DNA of 64,000 bases. Source: Pseudodesulfovibrio nedwellii. Lineage in GTDB: Bacteria > Desulfobacterota > Desulfovibrionia > Desulfovibrionales > Desulfovibrionaceae. Below the pieces are notes generated by a model. It did no database searches. It worked only from the letters and a program-made list of their open reading frames with translations, and had not been told where the DNA came from. Below, one piece after another: positions 27,081 to 35,883 of this stretch (positions within the stretch are counted from its first letter, which is position 1; every line of letters begins with the position of its first letter). Location: positions 1,421,501 to 1,485,500 of the forward strand of contig NZ_AP026709.1 in the NCBI RefSeq assembly GCF_027923765.1, read 5' to 3'. The translations under genes were made by a program, and so were the position numbers.

Positions 27081-27803
27081 ATGCGCACGACTCGTACTAT
27101 CATCGTCACGGCTTTTCTTATCCTCTGCATAGCCACAGTTGCCTCGGCAGAAAACGCTGTCCTCGCATCCGGCGCAGGCTACAAGAAAATGGTCAACGCC
27201 CTGAACACAGCCTACACGAAAAACACCGGACAGACTGTGGACCTCCTCTTCGGCAACATGGCACGTGTGACTACTCTGGCAAAAAAGAGTGGCAACGTGG
27301 ACATCGTCCTTGGTGACGCATCTTTCCTGAAAAAGGCACAACTCACTTTTTCCGAAAAACAGGAATTAGGTCACGGAAAATTGGTCCTCGCTTTTGCCAA
27401 AAACTGCCCGTATTCCTCAGTTGCTGACTTGGACAAGGCCGGTCGCATCGCCCTGCCTGACACGCACAAAGCCATTTATGGCAAGGCTGCAAGGGAATTT
27501 CTTGAGTCCAACGGCAACCTTCCCGGCATCAAACAGCGATTGCTGGAAGTATCAACCATTCCTCAAGTCTTCTCCTATTTGACGACCAATGAAGTGGACA
27601 TGGGCTTCCTGAACCTCACACACGCACTGAACGTGGCCGACAAACTTGGCGGCTATGTCATAGTTGATCAAAAAGGATACTCTCCCATCGTAATTCTCGC
27701 TGCCCTGCTCAAAGACAGTCGACATATGAAACAGGCCAAAGACTTCCTCCGTTTCCTCGAAACTCCCGAAGCCCAAACCATTTTGCGAGAAAACGGACTG
27801 TAG
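27081..27803 (+). CDS. modA: Molybdate/tungstate-type periplasmic binding protein
   Basis: 240 residues from the ATG at 27081, spaced 7 bases from AAAGGA (an ATG two codons upstream overlaps that site). Signal peptide RTIIVTAFLILCIATVASA is cleaved before ENAVLASGAGY. The fold features of ModA (VDIVLGDASFLKKA, IALPDTHKAIYGKAAREFLE, EVDMGFLNLTHAL) are present. The opening residues differ from classical ModA, so specificity between molybdate and tungstate cannot be settled by eye. Confidence 0.8.
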   Translation: MRTTRTIIVTAFLILCIATVASAENAVLASGAGYKKMVNALNTAYTKNTGQTVDLLFGNMARVTTLAKKSGNVDIVLGDASFLKKAQLTFSEKQELGHGKLVLAFAKNCPYSSVADLDKAGRIALPDTHKAIYGKAAREFLESNGNLPGIKQRLLEVSTIPQVFSYLTTNEVDMGFLNLTHALNVADKLGGYVIVDQKGYSPIVILAALLKDSRHMKQAKDFLRFLETPEAQTILRENGL

Positions 27804-27808
27804 GCCGC

Positions 27809-28477
27809 ATGAACGTCCTTGATATTCTGGCACAACCGGAAACCACCGGACCACTCGTCCTCACCCTCAAAGTACTGGCAGTATCCGGCCTACTCCATTT
27901 GGTAAGCAGTATTCTGCTCGGCTATTATCTGACCTCGGGGAAAAGCACGATGCGTTCAGTGGTGGACTTTCTGGTCACCTTGCCGTTAGTCTTTCCGCCC
28001 ATAGCCACAGGTTTCATTCTGCTCATACTGCTCGGCAGAGCCGGGTTCATCGGGCAGGTCCTACCAGTGGATATCGTGTTCAGCTTTCCGGGCGTGGTCA
28101 TCGCCGCGTTTGTGGCCGGACTTCCATTGGTGGTCAAACCAGTGGAAGCCGCACTTCGGGGCAATGTCAAACAACTGGCCGAAGCCTCACGGGTGCTTGG
28201 CAAGAGCGAATGGCAAACCTTCTGGTTCGTATTATTGCCCAACGTCAAACGCAACGTCGCTTCAGGCTGGTTTCTGGCTCTGGGCCGTTCTCTCGGAGAG
28301 GTGGGCATCACGCTGATGCTCGGCGGCAACATCATCGGCAGGACCAACACCCTGTCCCTTGAGATTTATAACGCCGTATTCAGCGGTGAATTCGAGCGGG
28401 CACTGGTCCTGTCCGCTATCATCGGCATATTCTCACTGACCATATTCATCGCACTCAAAAAACTTTCCGCTGTCTAG
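27809..28477 (+). CDS. modB: Molybdate/tungstate ABC transporter permease
   Basis: 222-residue ModB/CysT-type permease with about five or six membrane segments and the ATPase-contact loop (QLAEASRVLGKSEWQTFWFV) near residues 112-131, then SLGEVGITLMLGGNIIGRT. Starts 5 bp after modA and is followed 8 bp later by the DUF364 gene. Confidence 0.88.
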   Translation: MNVLDILAQPETTGPLVLTLKVLAVSGLLHLVSSILLGYYLTSGKSTMRSVVDFLVTLPLVFPPIATGFILLILLGRAGFIGQVLPVDIVFSFPGVVIAAFVAGLPLVVKPVEAALRGNVKQLAEASRVLGKSEWQTFWFVLLPNVKRNVASGWFLALGRSLGEVGITLMLGGNIIGRTNTLSLEIYNAVFSGEFERALVLSAIIGIFSLTIFIALKKLSAV

Positions 28478-28485
28478 GAGCACAT

Positions 28486-29211
28486 ATGAAAACCACATTG
28501 GAAACCGTCCGCGACAAGGCCCTTGTTCTCTGGGGCAAAGAAGATATCCTCAACGAAAGCATCACGGTTTCAGCCGGTCCCCTGACCGTCGAGGAAGCTA
28601 TTGGCACCCCTGAAGAAAACGACTTTCCCATTCAGCAGGGTAAAGAAAAATTGATGGAGGCCGTATTTCGCGGAGAACGCGGGCAGGCTTTTACAGATAA
28701 CTACGGCAACTACACCGGCACCTTGAGCGATGTGGCCGCCTTGACACTGGACAACAACTTCAACCGTGCCGTGTTTGTCGCCACACTCAATGCCGTTTCC
28801 CGCTCGCTCGGCCTGGCAAAAGGCACAGTTCATTGCAAGGATTGCGGCCCCAAGGAATGTTCGGAAAAAATATTCGATCACATCAAGGAAAACTACGGGA
28901 AATGTCGCATCACCATCATCGGATTTCAGCCGGCACTGGCCGAAGCACTCAACAAAGAAACCGAAGTGCGGCTCATTGATCTCGACCCGGACAACATCGG
29001 AGAAACAAAACGCGGAGTACTCGTGGAAGGTGGCGAGGCCACGGCAGAAGCTATTGACTGGTGCGATCTCTTGCTTGTCACCGGCACCACGCTTGCCAAC
29101 AGCACCATTGATCTGTTCCTGACAAAAAAACCGGTGCTTTTCTATGGTACCACCATCTCCGGCGGGGCCGCTCTCATGGAATGGGACCGATTCTGTCCAC
29201 AGAGTTCCTAA
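28486..29211 (+). CDS. DUF364 (putative heavy-metal-chelation) family protein
   Basis: 241 residues. N-terminal part with GPLTVEEAIGTPEENDFPIQ and FTDNYGNYTGTLSDV, then a Rossmann-like C-terminal half (ITIIGFQPALAEAL, VRLIDLDPDN, LLLVTGTTLANSTIDL, VLFYGTTISGGAALM). This is the layout of the DUF4213/DUF364 proteins often found beside metal transporters. Cys pairs near 118-125 (CKDCGPKEC) could bind metal. Last gene of the mod operon; its 3' end overlaps the convergent histidine phosphatase gene by four bases. Confidence 0.82.
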   Translation: MKTTLETVRDKALVLWGKEDILNESITVSAGPLTVEEAIGTPEENDFPIQQGKEKLMEAVFRGERGQAFTDNYGNYTGTLSDVAALTLDNNFNRAVFVATLNAVSRSLGLAKGTVHCKDCGPKECSEKIFDHIKENYGKCRITIIGFQPALAEALNKETEVRLIDLDPDNIGETKRGVLVEGGEATAEAIDWCDLLLVTGTTLANSTIDLFLTKKPVLFYGTTISGGAALMEWDRFCPQSS

Positions 29212-29822
29212 GAAGTCGATTCAAAAAAAGATGACAAATCGTCAGGGGAGACGTTGTCCGCAACCAACTCCAGCCCATTATTCCCTGACCGAAACAATGT
29301 ACAATGGGCATAGTCGGGTTTAAAATGAAACAGGTCATCCAAAGGGTGACCTGTTACCCGACAAAGCACTGATCGAAGAACTCCTGCGTGCGTCACGGCC
29401 AAAACAGGACACGCACTGTGCGCCAGTTCTTCTAGGGCACTCATAGCCCGGTCAGCCACATCCGAAAAGCTTTCACCGGACGGGGCGCGAAATGAACCAA
29501 ATCGATCACCGCGTTCAGCATACTTCGCAAAATATTCTCGACGTATCTCATCAAAGAGAAGGCCATCCCACTTTCCCATATCGATTTCGTTCAAAGCGGG
29601 AATAGTATCCACCGACATATTCAAATCCAGAGCCAATGGGCTGACGGTATCCAAAGCCCGCTGCGCCGGACTCGCGCACAGTCGCTTGAACCCAATACCG
29701 CGTACCGATTCCACAAGAGACCGAGCCTGCTCGCGTCCGACATCTGACAACGGCAACGGAGTTCTTCCAATACATCGCCCCTTGGAATCCTCTTTCTGCG
29801 CATGGCGCATCAGTACAATCAT
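29208..29822 (-). CDS. Histidine phosphatase family protein (CobC/PGM-like)
   Basis: 204 residues. The phospho-acceptor motif appears as LMRHAQ (R6, H7; RHA instead of RHG), and the second histidine in VTHAGVLRSVL near 149. Small size and ESF/GESFSDVADR block place it with alpha-ribazole-phosphatase-like enzymes. It ends the aldehyde-oxidoreductase maturation run, overlapping the NTP-transferase gene by four bases. A nucleotide or cofactor phosphate is a plausible substrate (inference). Confidence 0.85.
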   Translation of the reverse strand: MIVLMRHAQKEDSKGRCIGRTPLPLSDVGREQARSLVESVRGIGFKRLCASPAQRALDTVSPLALDLNMSVDTIPALNEIDMGKWDGLLFDEIRREYFAKYAERGDRFGSFRAPSGESFSDVADRAMSALEELAHSACPVLAVTHAGVLRSVLCRVTGHPLDDLFHFKPDYAHCTLFRSGNNGLELVADNVSPDDLSSFFESTS

Positions 29823-30943
29823 GCCAAGACCTCCTGCGCCAACTGCTCAGTGGAAACACCCATCTCCCGATCAAAGCGAGCCATAATATCTGTCGCCCGC
29901 TCCAGTCGGCCAAGTATGGCCTGTTCCACGCCCGGTTCGTGACGATATTGCTCTATCTTGTTCATGTAACGGACTTTAAGTGGTACCGGTTTCTCTCCGC
30001 ACACCAATTTATCCGCAAGGAACACAACTTCTTTTTCCGTAATCGGTTCCTCCGATGGAAGCAACAAATCGAAATGTTCCAAGGCAATATCCGCAGCAAC
30101 ATGAAAACCATGCGCATGCAGCCGCTCGGCTCCCACTATCTCATGCCGCTTGGTCCCCTTGCCTATATCATGGGTCAACGCCGCCCCCCGAACAAGTGCG
30201 GCATCAAGACAATCGCCGTTGCGCAGGCAGTTCAACTGTTGACACAGGGCCTCGGCCACACGCGATACAGCCTGACAATGCCGAACGATATTCAAAGGCA
30301 CGGAATACATTTCCCACAACTGACAGCACTCTTCATGATTCGGATACGGGGAATCTACCAAAGACTTTGCCAACGTATAATCTGCCGGGTAATCCAAATC
30401 GTGCACAGTTCCAAAATCAGCCACGTCCAAATCTCGTGCCCCGGTTTCATTTTGATCCAACACGGTCCGCAACCCACCTGTTCCATCGTGATTCACAATT
30501 GCGGGAATCAAACTCCGACTGATCAGCGGAGGATGACCTCGTTCTCCCATAAAACAAGGATACAAAATGGAGGGAGAGGCCTGTTCAAAATCATCAACAA
30601 GGCGGCTAACAGTTTCAGAACGGACCAACGGGATATCTACCGGAAGCATGAAAAACGCCGAAATATCATCTCCCAAAGCCCGAACACCTGTCAGCACTGA
30701 AGAATACATACCCTGCTCAAAATCGGCATTATGCACAGCTACAACTCCGGCCTGATGCGCAGCCTCGGTCACTTCGTCACTCCGTCTTCCCGTAACCACA
30801 ATGACCTGCTCAACACCATTTCTTCGGAATACGTCAACGCACCGCGACAACACTGTTCCATCTCCCAACGGTAACAAGGGTTTGAAATCACCCATACGAG
30901 AAGAAAAACCAGCCGCCGGTATTATTGCGGCCAGGGCGCTCAT
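29819..30943 (-). CDS. MobA/MocA-like NTP transferase fused to HD hydrolase domain (DVU_1551-like)
   Basis: 374 residues. N-terminal half (1-about 190) is a nucleotidyltransferase: PAAGFSSRMGDFKPLLPLG (start of the NTP-binding loop) and MLPVDIPLVRSETV, as in MobA/MocA, which add CMP or GMP to molybdopterin. The C-terminal half has an HD phosphohydrolase motif (ALTHDIGKGTKRHEIVGAER). Xanthine-dehydrogenase-family enzymes such as aldehyde oxidoreductase use the cytosine dinucleotide cofactor, so CTP:molybdopterin cytidylyltransferase is the likely activity, with the HD domain possibly editing nucleotides (inference). Overlaps xdhC by four bases. Confidence 0.85.
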   Translation of the reverse strand: MSALAAIIPAAGFSSRMGDFKPLLPLGDGTVLSRCVDVFRRNGVEQVIVVTGRRSDEVTEAAHQAGVVAVHNADFEQGMYSSVLTGVRALGDDISAFFMLPVDIPLVRSETVSRLVDDFEQASPSILYPCFMGERGHPPLISRSLIPAIVNHDGTGGLRTVLDQNETGARDLDVADFGTVHDLDYPADYTLAKSLVDSPYPNHEECCQLWEMYSVPLNIVRHCQAVSRVAEALCQQLNCLRNGDCLDAALVRGAALTHDIGKGTKRHEIVGAERLHAHGFHVAADIALEHFDLLLPSEEPITEKEVVFLADKLVCGEKPVPLKVRYMNKIEQYRHEPGVEQAILGRLERATDIMARFDREMGVSTEQLAQEVLA

Positions 30944-31926
30944 ACGCCCCCCGAACGCACCTGAATAAGTTCACCGCAAATGGAAACCGCAATTTCCTCC
31001 GGTGTCTGCGCACCGATCGTCAATCCAATAGGACAATGACAACGATCAATATCCTTCTGCGTGAACCCATCAGCCAGCAGGGAATCGTAAATCTTATCGC
31101 GTTTCTTCTTGCTCCCGATCATGCCCACGTATCGGGCCTTGGTCCGCAGTACTTCGGCCAACACATTACGATCGTGCAAATGCCCTCTGGTCACAATGAT
31201 GACGAATGAATTTTCATCCATATTCAGACCGTCGCAGCATCCGGCAAAAGAAGGCAAAACAACCACTTCATCGGCCTCCGGAAAACGGGCTTCATTGGCA
31301 AAATCCTCCCGGTCATCAAGAACCACTGTCCTGAATCCGATCATGGCCGCTGTACGTGCCGTAAACAGAGAAACATGACCAGCTCCGAAAATATAAAGAG
31401 ATGCAGGCGGAATAAACGGCTCCGTAAGCTTCATGCCGTTTGAATTCTTTTCAAAAACAGGCGTATCACCATCGGTTTGATCTTTCTGGACCTGATGTTC
31501 CACGGCACAAAAATCGATAATTCCCTCAAATTTGGTGGCAAGTGACGACCGCACGCCACGCCGCAACAATTCATTCACTTCGAGGTATGCCTGAGCACAC
31601 GGGCCACTCGGTTCCACAACTTCAAGCAACACGCTCAGACCGCCGCCGCAAATCATGTCCGAATTGGCAGCGAGTTCCTGTGTCATATCGACAAACGTCA
31701 GACTGCCCCTACCGTCTCCCGTGTCAAGCATGGCCCGACCATCCTTGCAGGCCTTGGCCTCCACCAATCCACCACCCACGGTGCCGAGGATGGACCCGTC
31801 ACCGCGCACAGCCATTTTTGCCCCGGACGAACGAGGTGTGGACCCGGAGCTTTCCACCACCGTTGCCATGACAAAAGTTTCATCCTGTCCAATAAGTTCA
31901 CATATGGAACGCACAAACGCTTTCAT
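30940..31926 (-). CDS. XdhC/CoxI-family Moco maturation protein
   Basis: 328 residues. XdhC N-terminal block VVESSGSTPRSSGAKMAV with GTVGGGLVEA, Cys in MICGGGLSVLLEV, and the C-terminal Rossmann part starting LYIFGAGHVSLFTARTAA with VVLDDREDFANEARF. XdhC binds the Mo cofactor, promotes its sulfuration and inserts it into xanthine-dehydrogenase-family enzymes; the expected client is the aldehyde oxidoreductase encoded at 38208-40925. Confidence 0.9.
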   Translation of the reverse strand: MKAFVRSICELIGQDETFVMATVVESSGSTPRSSGAKMAVRGDGSILGTVGGGLVEAKACKDGRAMLDTGDGRGSLTFVDMTQELAANSDMICGGGLSVLLEVVEPSGPCAQAYLEVNELLRRGVRSSLATKFEGIIDFCAVEHQVQKDQTDGDTPVFEKNSNGMKLTEPFIPPASLYIFGAGHVSLFTARTAAMIGFRTVVLDDREDFANEARFPEADEVVVLPSFAGCCDGLNMDENSFVIIVTRGHLHDRNVLAEVLRTKARYVGMIGSKKKRDKIYDSLLADGFTQKDIDRCHCPIGLTIGAQTPEEIAVSICGELIQVRSGGV

Positions 31927-31929
31927 GAT

Positions 31930-33237
31930 TCAATTCTCCAATTCTCTCAGTATGGATCGTTTTCCCAGTCCCGGAATAGCCGGGGTCCCATCGTCTTTGA
32001 TTATGACATCCAACGAGAGCAGTCCCTCTTCAATCCCCTGCTCAACGACCGGCATGGAGCCAAGAGCCGTGCGTATCAAATAGGGCAATGCGGTTTGATC
32101 CCCGCACGCCACAACACGCAATTGCCCATCTACACACCATGCACCAAAATCTTCCAGCCCCGGCACTCCGTATAGAACTTCATTCAATTCCCGCAGAGTC
32201 AACCGACCTGAACCAACAGATAATCCGTCTTCCTTTCGGAATACCTGTGTATCAAGTCGGCGCAAAGGACTTTTACATTCACACCTGTCAGGGAGGATTC
32301 TCCCCATGTCGCCGGTCCGGTAACGAATAAGCGGCATCCCGTGCCGAAGCGGCGTGGAGACAACCATCTCGCCAAATTCTCCATCCATCAACAACGTGCC
32401 TTTATCCGGGTCAACGATTTCCATAAATACGTCGGTTTCCCGTAGGTGCATTCCAGAATGAGGGAAGCACTCCACTGCCCCACCAAGGCCCGTCTCAATC
32501 ATGCCCCAATGGCGCAACGCAGAACATCCAAAAATACGTTCGACATTGTGCACCACAGCATTTGGAGCCGCATCCCAACATAAAAGAACTGACTGAATTT
32601 TACCCGAAGGCAACCCGCGCTTTTCCCATGCACTGGCAAACATATTCACATGGGCCGATGATCCGACAATACACTGGGCATCTTCTTTGAGGCATTGATC
32701 GAGCGCAATGTTCACATCATGCATCACACCATGCGTAACCGCTCGCGCCCCGATCCGATCAAGTGCATCGACCAAGAGACGTCCCACGCCGCCCGGTCTT
32801 TCCCCCGGCATGAGTACGAGTACGGTCTGGCCTGACTCAACCAAATTGGTCATCCCCCAGCTAAAATAATCTACTGTGGCCTCAAGGTCGTCAGCCGTAT
32901 GGAAAATTCGCTTGGGTTGTCCCGTGGTACCGGAAGTCGCCAGCGTCACCACCCGTGCAATCTCATCCTGTGACACGCACAAGAGTTGCTCGCCACCCCT
33001 ACGGATATCTTCGGGCGTCATCATGGGCAGACGGGAATATGCCTCCACAGACTGTATGGCTGAAGCTTCAACGCCCCCAAGATGGAGCGCATAAAACGGA
33101 CTGTTGGCCTGAGCATGCGCCACAGTGTCACGCAATCGGGCGAGCTGCCACTGACGAATATCACGGGCTGTAGGCAGCACGGCTCCCTGCCACCCCATAC
33201 GGCGAACAAGCCATTGATCAAGCGCTGGCAGGCCCAT
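31930..33237 (-). CDS. AMP-dependent CoA-ligase-like protein (PaaK-related, DVU_1553-like)
   Basis: 435 residues of the phenylacetate-CoA-ligase-like adenylate-forming class. LARLRDTVAHAQANSPFYA opens the family; the ATP loop is VVTLATSGTTGQPKRIF near residue 104; later RYRTGDMGRI is the ATP/ribose site. The C-terminal lid is shortened. In Desulfovibrio a relative is part of the aldehyde-oxidoreductase gene group. Its acid substrate is unknown; it could activate the carboxylate made by the oxidoreductase, or act in cofactor assembly. Its start overlaps the radical SAM stop by 20 bp. Confidence 0.82.
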   Translation of the reverse strand: MGLPALDQWLVRRMGWQGAVLPTARDIRQWQLARLRDTVAHAQANSPFYALHLGGVEASAIQSVEAYSRLPMMTPEDIRRGGEQLLCVSQDEIARVVTLATSGTTGQPKRIFHTADDLEATVDYFSWGMTNLVESGQTVLVLMPGERPGGVGRLLVDALDRIGARAVTHGVMHDVNIALDQCLKEDAQCIVGSSAHVNMFASAWEKRGLPSGKIQSVLLCWDAAPNAVVHNVERIFGCSALRHWGMIETGLGGAVECFPHSGMHLRETDVFMEIVDPDKGTLLMDGEFGEMVVSTPLRHGMPLIRYRTGDMGRILPDRCECKSPLRRLDTQVFRKEDGLSVGSGRLTLRELNEVLYGVPGLEDFGAWCVDGQLRVVACGDQTALPYLIRTALGSMPVVEQGIEEGLLSLDVIIKDDGTPAIPGLGKRSILRELEN

Positions 33238-34564
33238 GACATTTACCTCTGTACAAAGTTTCTCCGTCCATAGAGGTCAAATTGTAGGCACAAAATGGAA
33301 TCAATCTCCCGTCCGGGGAAACTTCATGAATACAACACCCCTTGAGGCGCTCCAGATCCAGAGTCCAGGCGTCCTGAAACGCCATAGCGGATACCGCAAG
33401 AGTATGTGTTGCCGCACGGCTGATAAAAGCATCAAGAGCATCTGGCGCGTCAGCCATGGGCAATATTTTTTCTGGTGCCGCCCATTGTCGTTTTACAAAG
33501 GCCTTGGCCTTATCCGCTCCTTCCGAAGCTGGACGAGGCTGGCATCCGCACTTGCCTTCAGCGGAGAGCTTCTGCAACTGCCCGTCCTCTCTCACCATGT
33601 AATTGGCATGAAAAGAGCAATGTGAATGTTCACACCCCGGCGGCATGAAATGGGTTGCCTGAAGAGCACCGTATGTCTGTTGTTCAAGACGGCGCATGAG
33701 TTCAGGCAAAGTGATCCGTTCTGCATCTGTCGGCGATTCTGCGTATCGCCCAAAATAACTCACAGGCTGAAAATGCACACCACGCACATGCGGTGAATTT
33801 TCGGCTGCCAGTTTAATAATGGTACCCAATGAATGATCGTTGACCCCCGGTATGATTGTGGGGACCAGCACCACGCCGATGCCTGCTTCAGCCAAGGCCC
33901 GAAGCGCGGCCAACTTAAGATCAACAAGGGAACGACCACGCAAGACCTGATACACATCGTCACTCAACCCGTCGAATTGCAAAAAGACGGAATCAAGCCC
34001 GGCTTCGGCCAACGACATCGCGTAGCCTTTTTCGCGGCCGATGCGTAGCCCATTGGTATTGAGTTGAACAAAAGGGAACCCCTTGGACTTGGCAAGCCGG
34101 ATCACGTCCGACAAATCATCCCGCACTGTGGGTTCGCCGCCAGAAAGTTGAATATTGCAATACCCGGATGCTTCCTTGACCCGATCAAACAAAAAGCCAA
34201 GTTCAGCATGAGTCGGATCTGGTGGTGCGTTCTTGCCGGATGAAGCAAAACAAACCGGACAGCCTAAGTCGCAACGCCACGTTACCTCAATAACCGCTGT
34301 ACAAGTATGCTGCCGGTGGGCATCACACAATCCGCAATCAAGCGGACACCCTTTATCAACACGGGTAAAAGGCTTTTTCGGCGGAGAAGGTATCTTCACC
34401 CGAGACCAATCCGAAAACGCAGGTTCACCACGCCAGACAACAGTCCTGAATTCGCCATGTTCTGGGCATATTTTTACTAGAAAAGTCTCTTCACCTACGG
34501 TTTCATGCTCTGCCGAAATAGGCTTCAAACACACAGGGCAGACGCTTCGCGGAATACGACTCAT
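33218..34564 (-). CDS. trsS: Radical SAM protein with extra Cys motifs (TrsS-like)
   Basis: 448 residues. A zinc-ribbon-like N-terminus has C9/C12 and C33; a CxxxCxxC at C73/C77/C80 with C88 is followed by the radical SAM CxxxCxxC at C98/C102/C105 (RCDLGCPVC). SAM-binding GGEPTVRDDL and further Cys/His near 290-330 (PPGCEHSHCSFHANY) suggest additional metal centres. This matches the family I recall as TrsS, some members of which are selenoproteins; no in-frame TGA is seen here. It lies in the aldehyde-oxidoreductase group and overlaps neighbours on both sides. The reaction is not known to me. Confidence 0.82.
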   Translation of the reverse strand: MSRIPRSVCPVCLKPISAEHETVGEETFLVKICPEHGEFRTVVWRGEPAFSDWSRVKIPSPPKKPFTRVDKGCPLDCGLCDAHRQHTCTAVIEVTWRCDLGCPVCFASSGKNAPPDPTHAELGFLFDRVKEASGYCNIQLSGGEPTVRDDLSDVIRLAKSKGFPFVQLNTNGLRIGREKGYAMSLAEAGLDSVFLQFDGLSDDVYQVLRGRSLVDLKLAALRALAEAGIGVVLVPTIIPGVNDHSLGTIIKLAAENSPHVRGVHFQPVSYFGRYAESPTDAERITLPELMRRLEQQTYGALQATHFMPPGCEHSHCSFHANYMVREDGQLQKLSAEGKCGCQPRPASEGADKAKAFVKRQWAAPEKILPMADAPDALDAFISRAATHTLAVSAMAFQDAWTLDLERLKGCCIHEVSPDGRLIPFCAYNLTSMDGETLYRGKCHGPASA

Positions 34565-35016
34565 GACAAGGAGCGCCCTTCGGACGGGTCCAGTCCGTTG
34601 TCCACCAAAATTTCACGTATCCGGGCATACGTCGCAGCCACCAATCCACCACAACGAGTCGTATCAGGCTGGCCGCACTGACCATCCAGAATATCCTTGC
34701 ACGCCGTGCCGCCATAGTGTGTCGTGGCGTCGACAAACCAATCACGTAACTCTTCGAGCATTAATGGCAAGACATCCGCAGGTTCTTCCATGTCTTCACC
34801 TTTACCGCCATACAATCCAAGTAACACGGCTGCCCCGGTGTAGACGCCGCACACACCTGAACAATCGCCCAAGCCATTACACAGCCCGGAAGCGGCCCGA
34901 ATCAAGTCAGGGTTGTCGCGGCCCATTTCATCAAGAGCCAACATGACCATAATCTGACTGCAACAATACCCTTTGCCGCCCAATTCCATCATCTTGAGAC
35001 CAGTATCATCCAACAC
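34561..35016 (-). CDS. C-GCAxxG-C-C family redox/metal protein (DVU_1555-like)
   Basis: 151 residues from a GTG at 35016 with GGGAG eight bases upstream; a TTG-started longer frame to 35040 is less likely. Cysteines C18/C19 (GYCCSQ), C46, C52 and C56 (GDCSGVCGVYTG), then a C-terminal set in GTACKD, GQCG and TRCGG follow the C-GCAxxG-C-C pattern, where they may bind a metal or cycle as a thiol relay. Overlaps the methyltransferase by 11 bp and the radical SAM gene by four. Confidence 0.8.
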   Translation of the reverse strand: MLDDTGLKMMELGGKGYCCSQIMVMLALDEMGRDNPDLIRAASGLCNGLGDCSGVCGVYTGAAVLLGLYGGKGEDMEEPADVLPLMLEELRDWFVDATTHYGGTACKDILDGQCGQPDTTRCGGLVAATYARIREILVDNGLDPSEGRSLS

Positions 35017-35665
35017 GAGGCTCACTCCCTTTTTGCGCAATCATCAAATAATACCCGAGATCGCCATCACATGTCCTGGTTGTTTCCCCTCCGGCGAACA
35101 GTAATTTGGCCGCCAAATCCTTCAACTGTCGGGAATGATCCTCAACCAGACGCACCGTGAAGCCACACGCCTCCACCCGTTCCCGCGTGACAGCAAGCGG
35201 CACGGCGCGTCCGGCACAGGAACTCCCATCCGGCAGGCTCGGCCGCTCTGCATGCAAATCAGCAAGGACAAGATACCCTTGCGGTTGAAGTACTCGATAA
35301 AACTCTGCAAGTCCCTTCTGAGGATCAGCAAACAGCGACAGCACACACTCACAAAAAACGGCCTTAAAACTTTCATCATGAAAGGGCAGGGCATCACCTT
35401 GTGCCTGAATGACATTCGCTCCACCACCACGTTCAATCTGCACACTTGACGATTCCACACCCCAGGCATCTGCTCCGAAACGGGAGCGTAATCGCTCAAC
35501 CGTGGCTCCCAGTCCACTGCCCACATCAAGTATCCGCCAGCCGGGAAGTACCCCGACAAGTTCAGCAGCTCGGTCCGTCAAAGAAAAACCACCGGGCCGC
35601 AAGGTCTCTCCCGCGGCAACACGTAATGACGGTTTTTCCCAAAGAGGAACACATGGCTCCGGCAC
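35006..35665 (-). CDS. trsM: SAM-dependent methyltransferase (TrsM/DVU_1556-like)
   Basis: 219 residues from a GTG at 35665, chosen because GGAGG lies 9 bases upstream inside the end of the preceding gene; longer frames overlap that gene. Class I methyltransferase: RILDVGSGLGATVERL is the SAM loop, followed by WGVESS and the post-motif VFCECVLSLFADP. It belongs to the UbiE/Methyltransf_11 group. Methyl acceptor unknown; always in company with the radical SAM and C-GCAxxG-C-C genes in the related clusters I recall. Confidence 0.8.
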   Translation of the reverse strand: MPEPCVPLWEKPSLRVAAGETLRPGGFSLTDRAAELVGVLPGWRILDVGSGLGATVERLRSRFGADAWGVESSSVQIERGGGANVIQAQGDALPFHDESFKAVFCECVLSLFADPQKGLAEFYRVLQPQGYLVLADLHAERPSLPDGSSCAGRAVPLAVTRERVEACGFTVRLVEDHSRQLKDLAAKLLFAGGETTRTCDGDLGYYLMIAQKGSEPRVG

Positions 35666-35667
35666 GA

Positions 35668-35883
35668 TTACTTGTCCTCCAACAAATGCTCGACCTGATT
35701 CATCTTGCCGAGCGCCAACCCTTCCGGGATAAACACGAACCCACATGAGGGACAGGTTGGCAATTCCACATTGAACAATGAATCGAGATACTCCAACTCA
35801 ACCGGAGCCAGAACCAATTCTTTGTCGCAGGCCGCACATTTCCACCCTGAAACTTCCGCTTCCGGTACTTTGATAACACTCAT
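35668..35883 (-). CDS. Small double-CxxC redox or zinc protein (DVU_1557-like)
   Basis: 71 residues from the ATG at 35883, which overlaps the preceding stop (ATGA). Two CxxC pairs, C16/C19 and C44/C47, are typical of a zinc ribbon or rubredoxin-like iron site. Coupled to the FAD/Fe-S oxidoreductase before it, so it may be its electron-transfer partner (inference). Confidence 0.82.
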   Translation of the reverse strand: MSVIKVPEAEVSGWKCAACDKELVLAPVELEYLDSLFNVELPTCPSCGFVFIPEGLALGKMNQVEHLLEDK

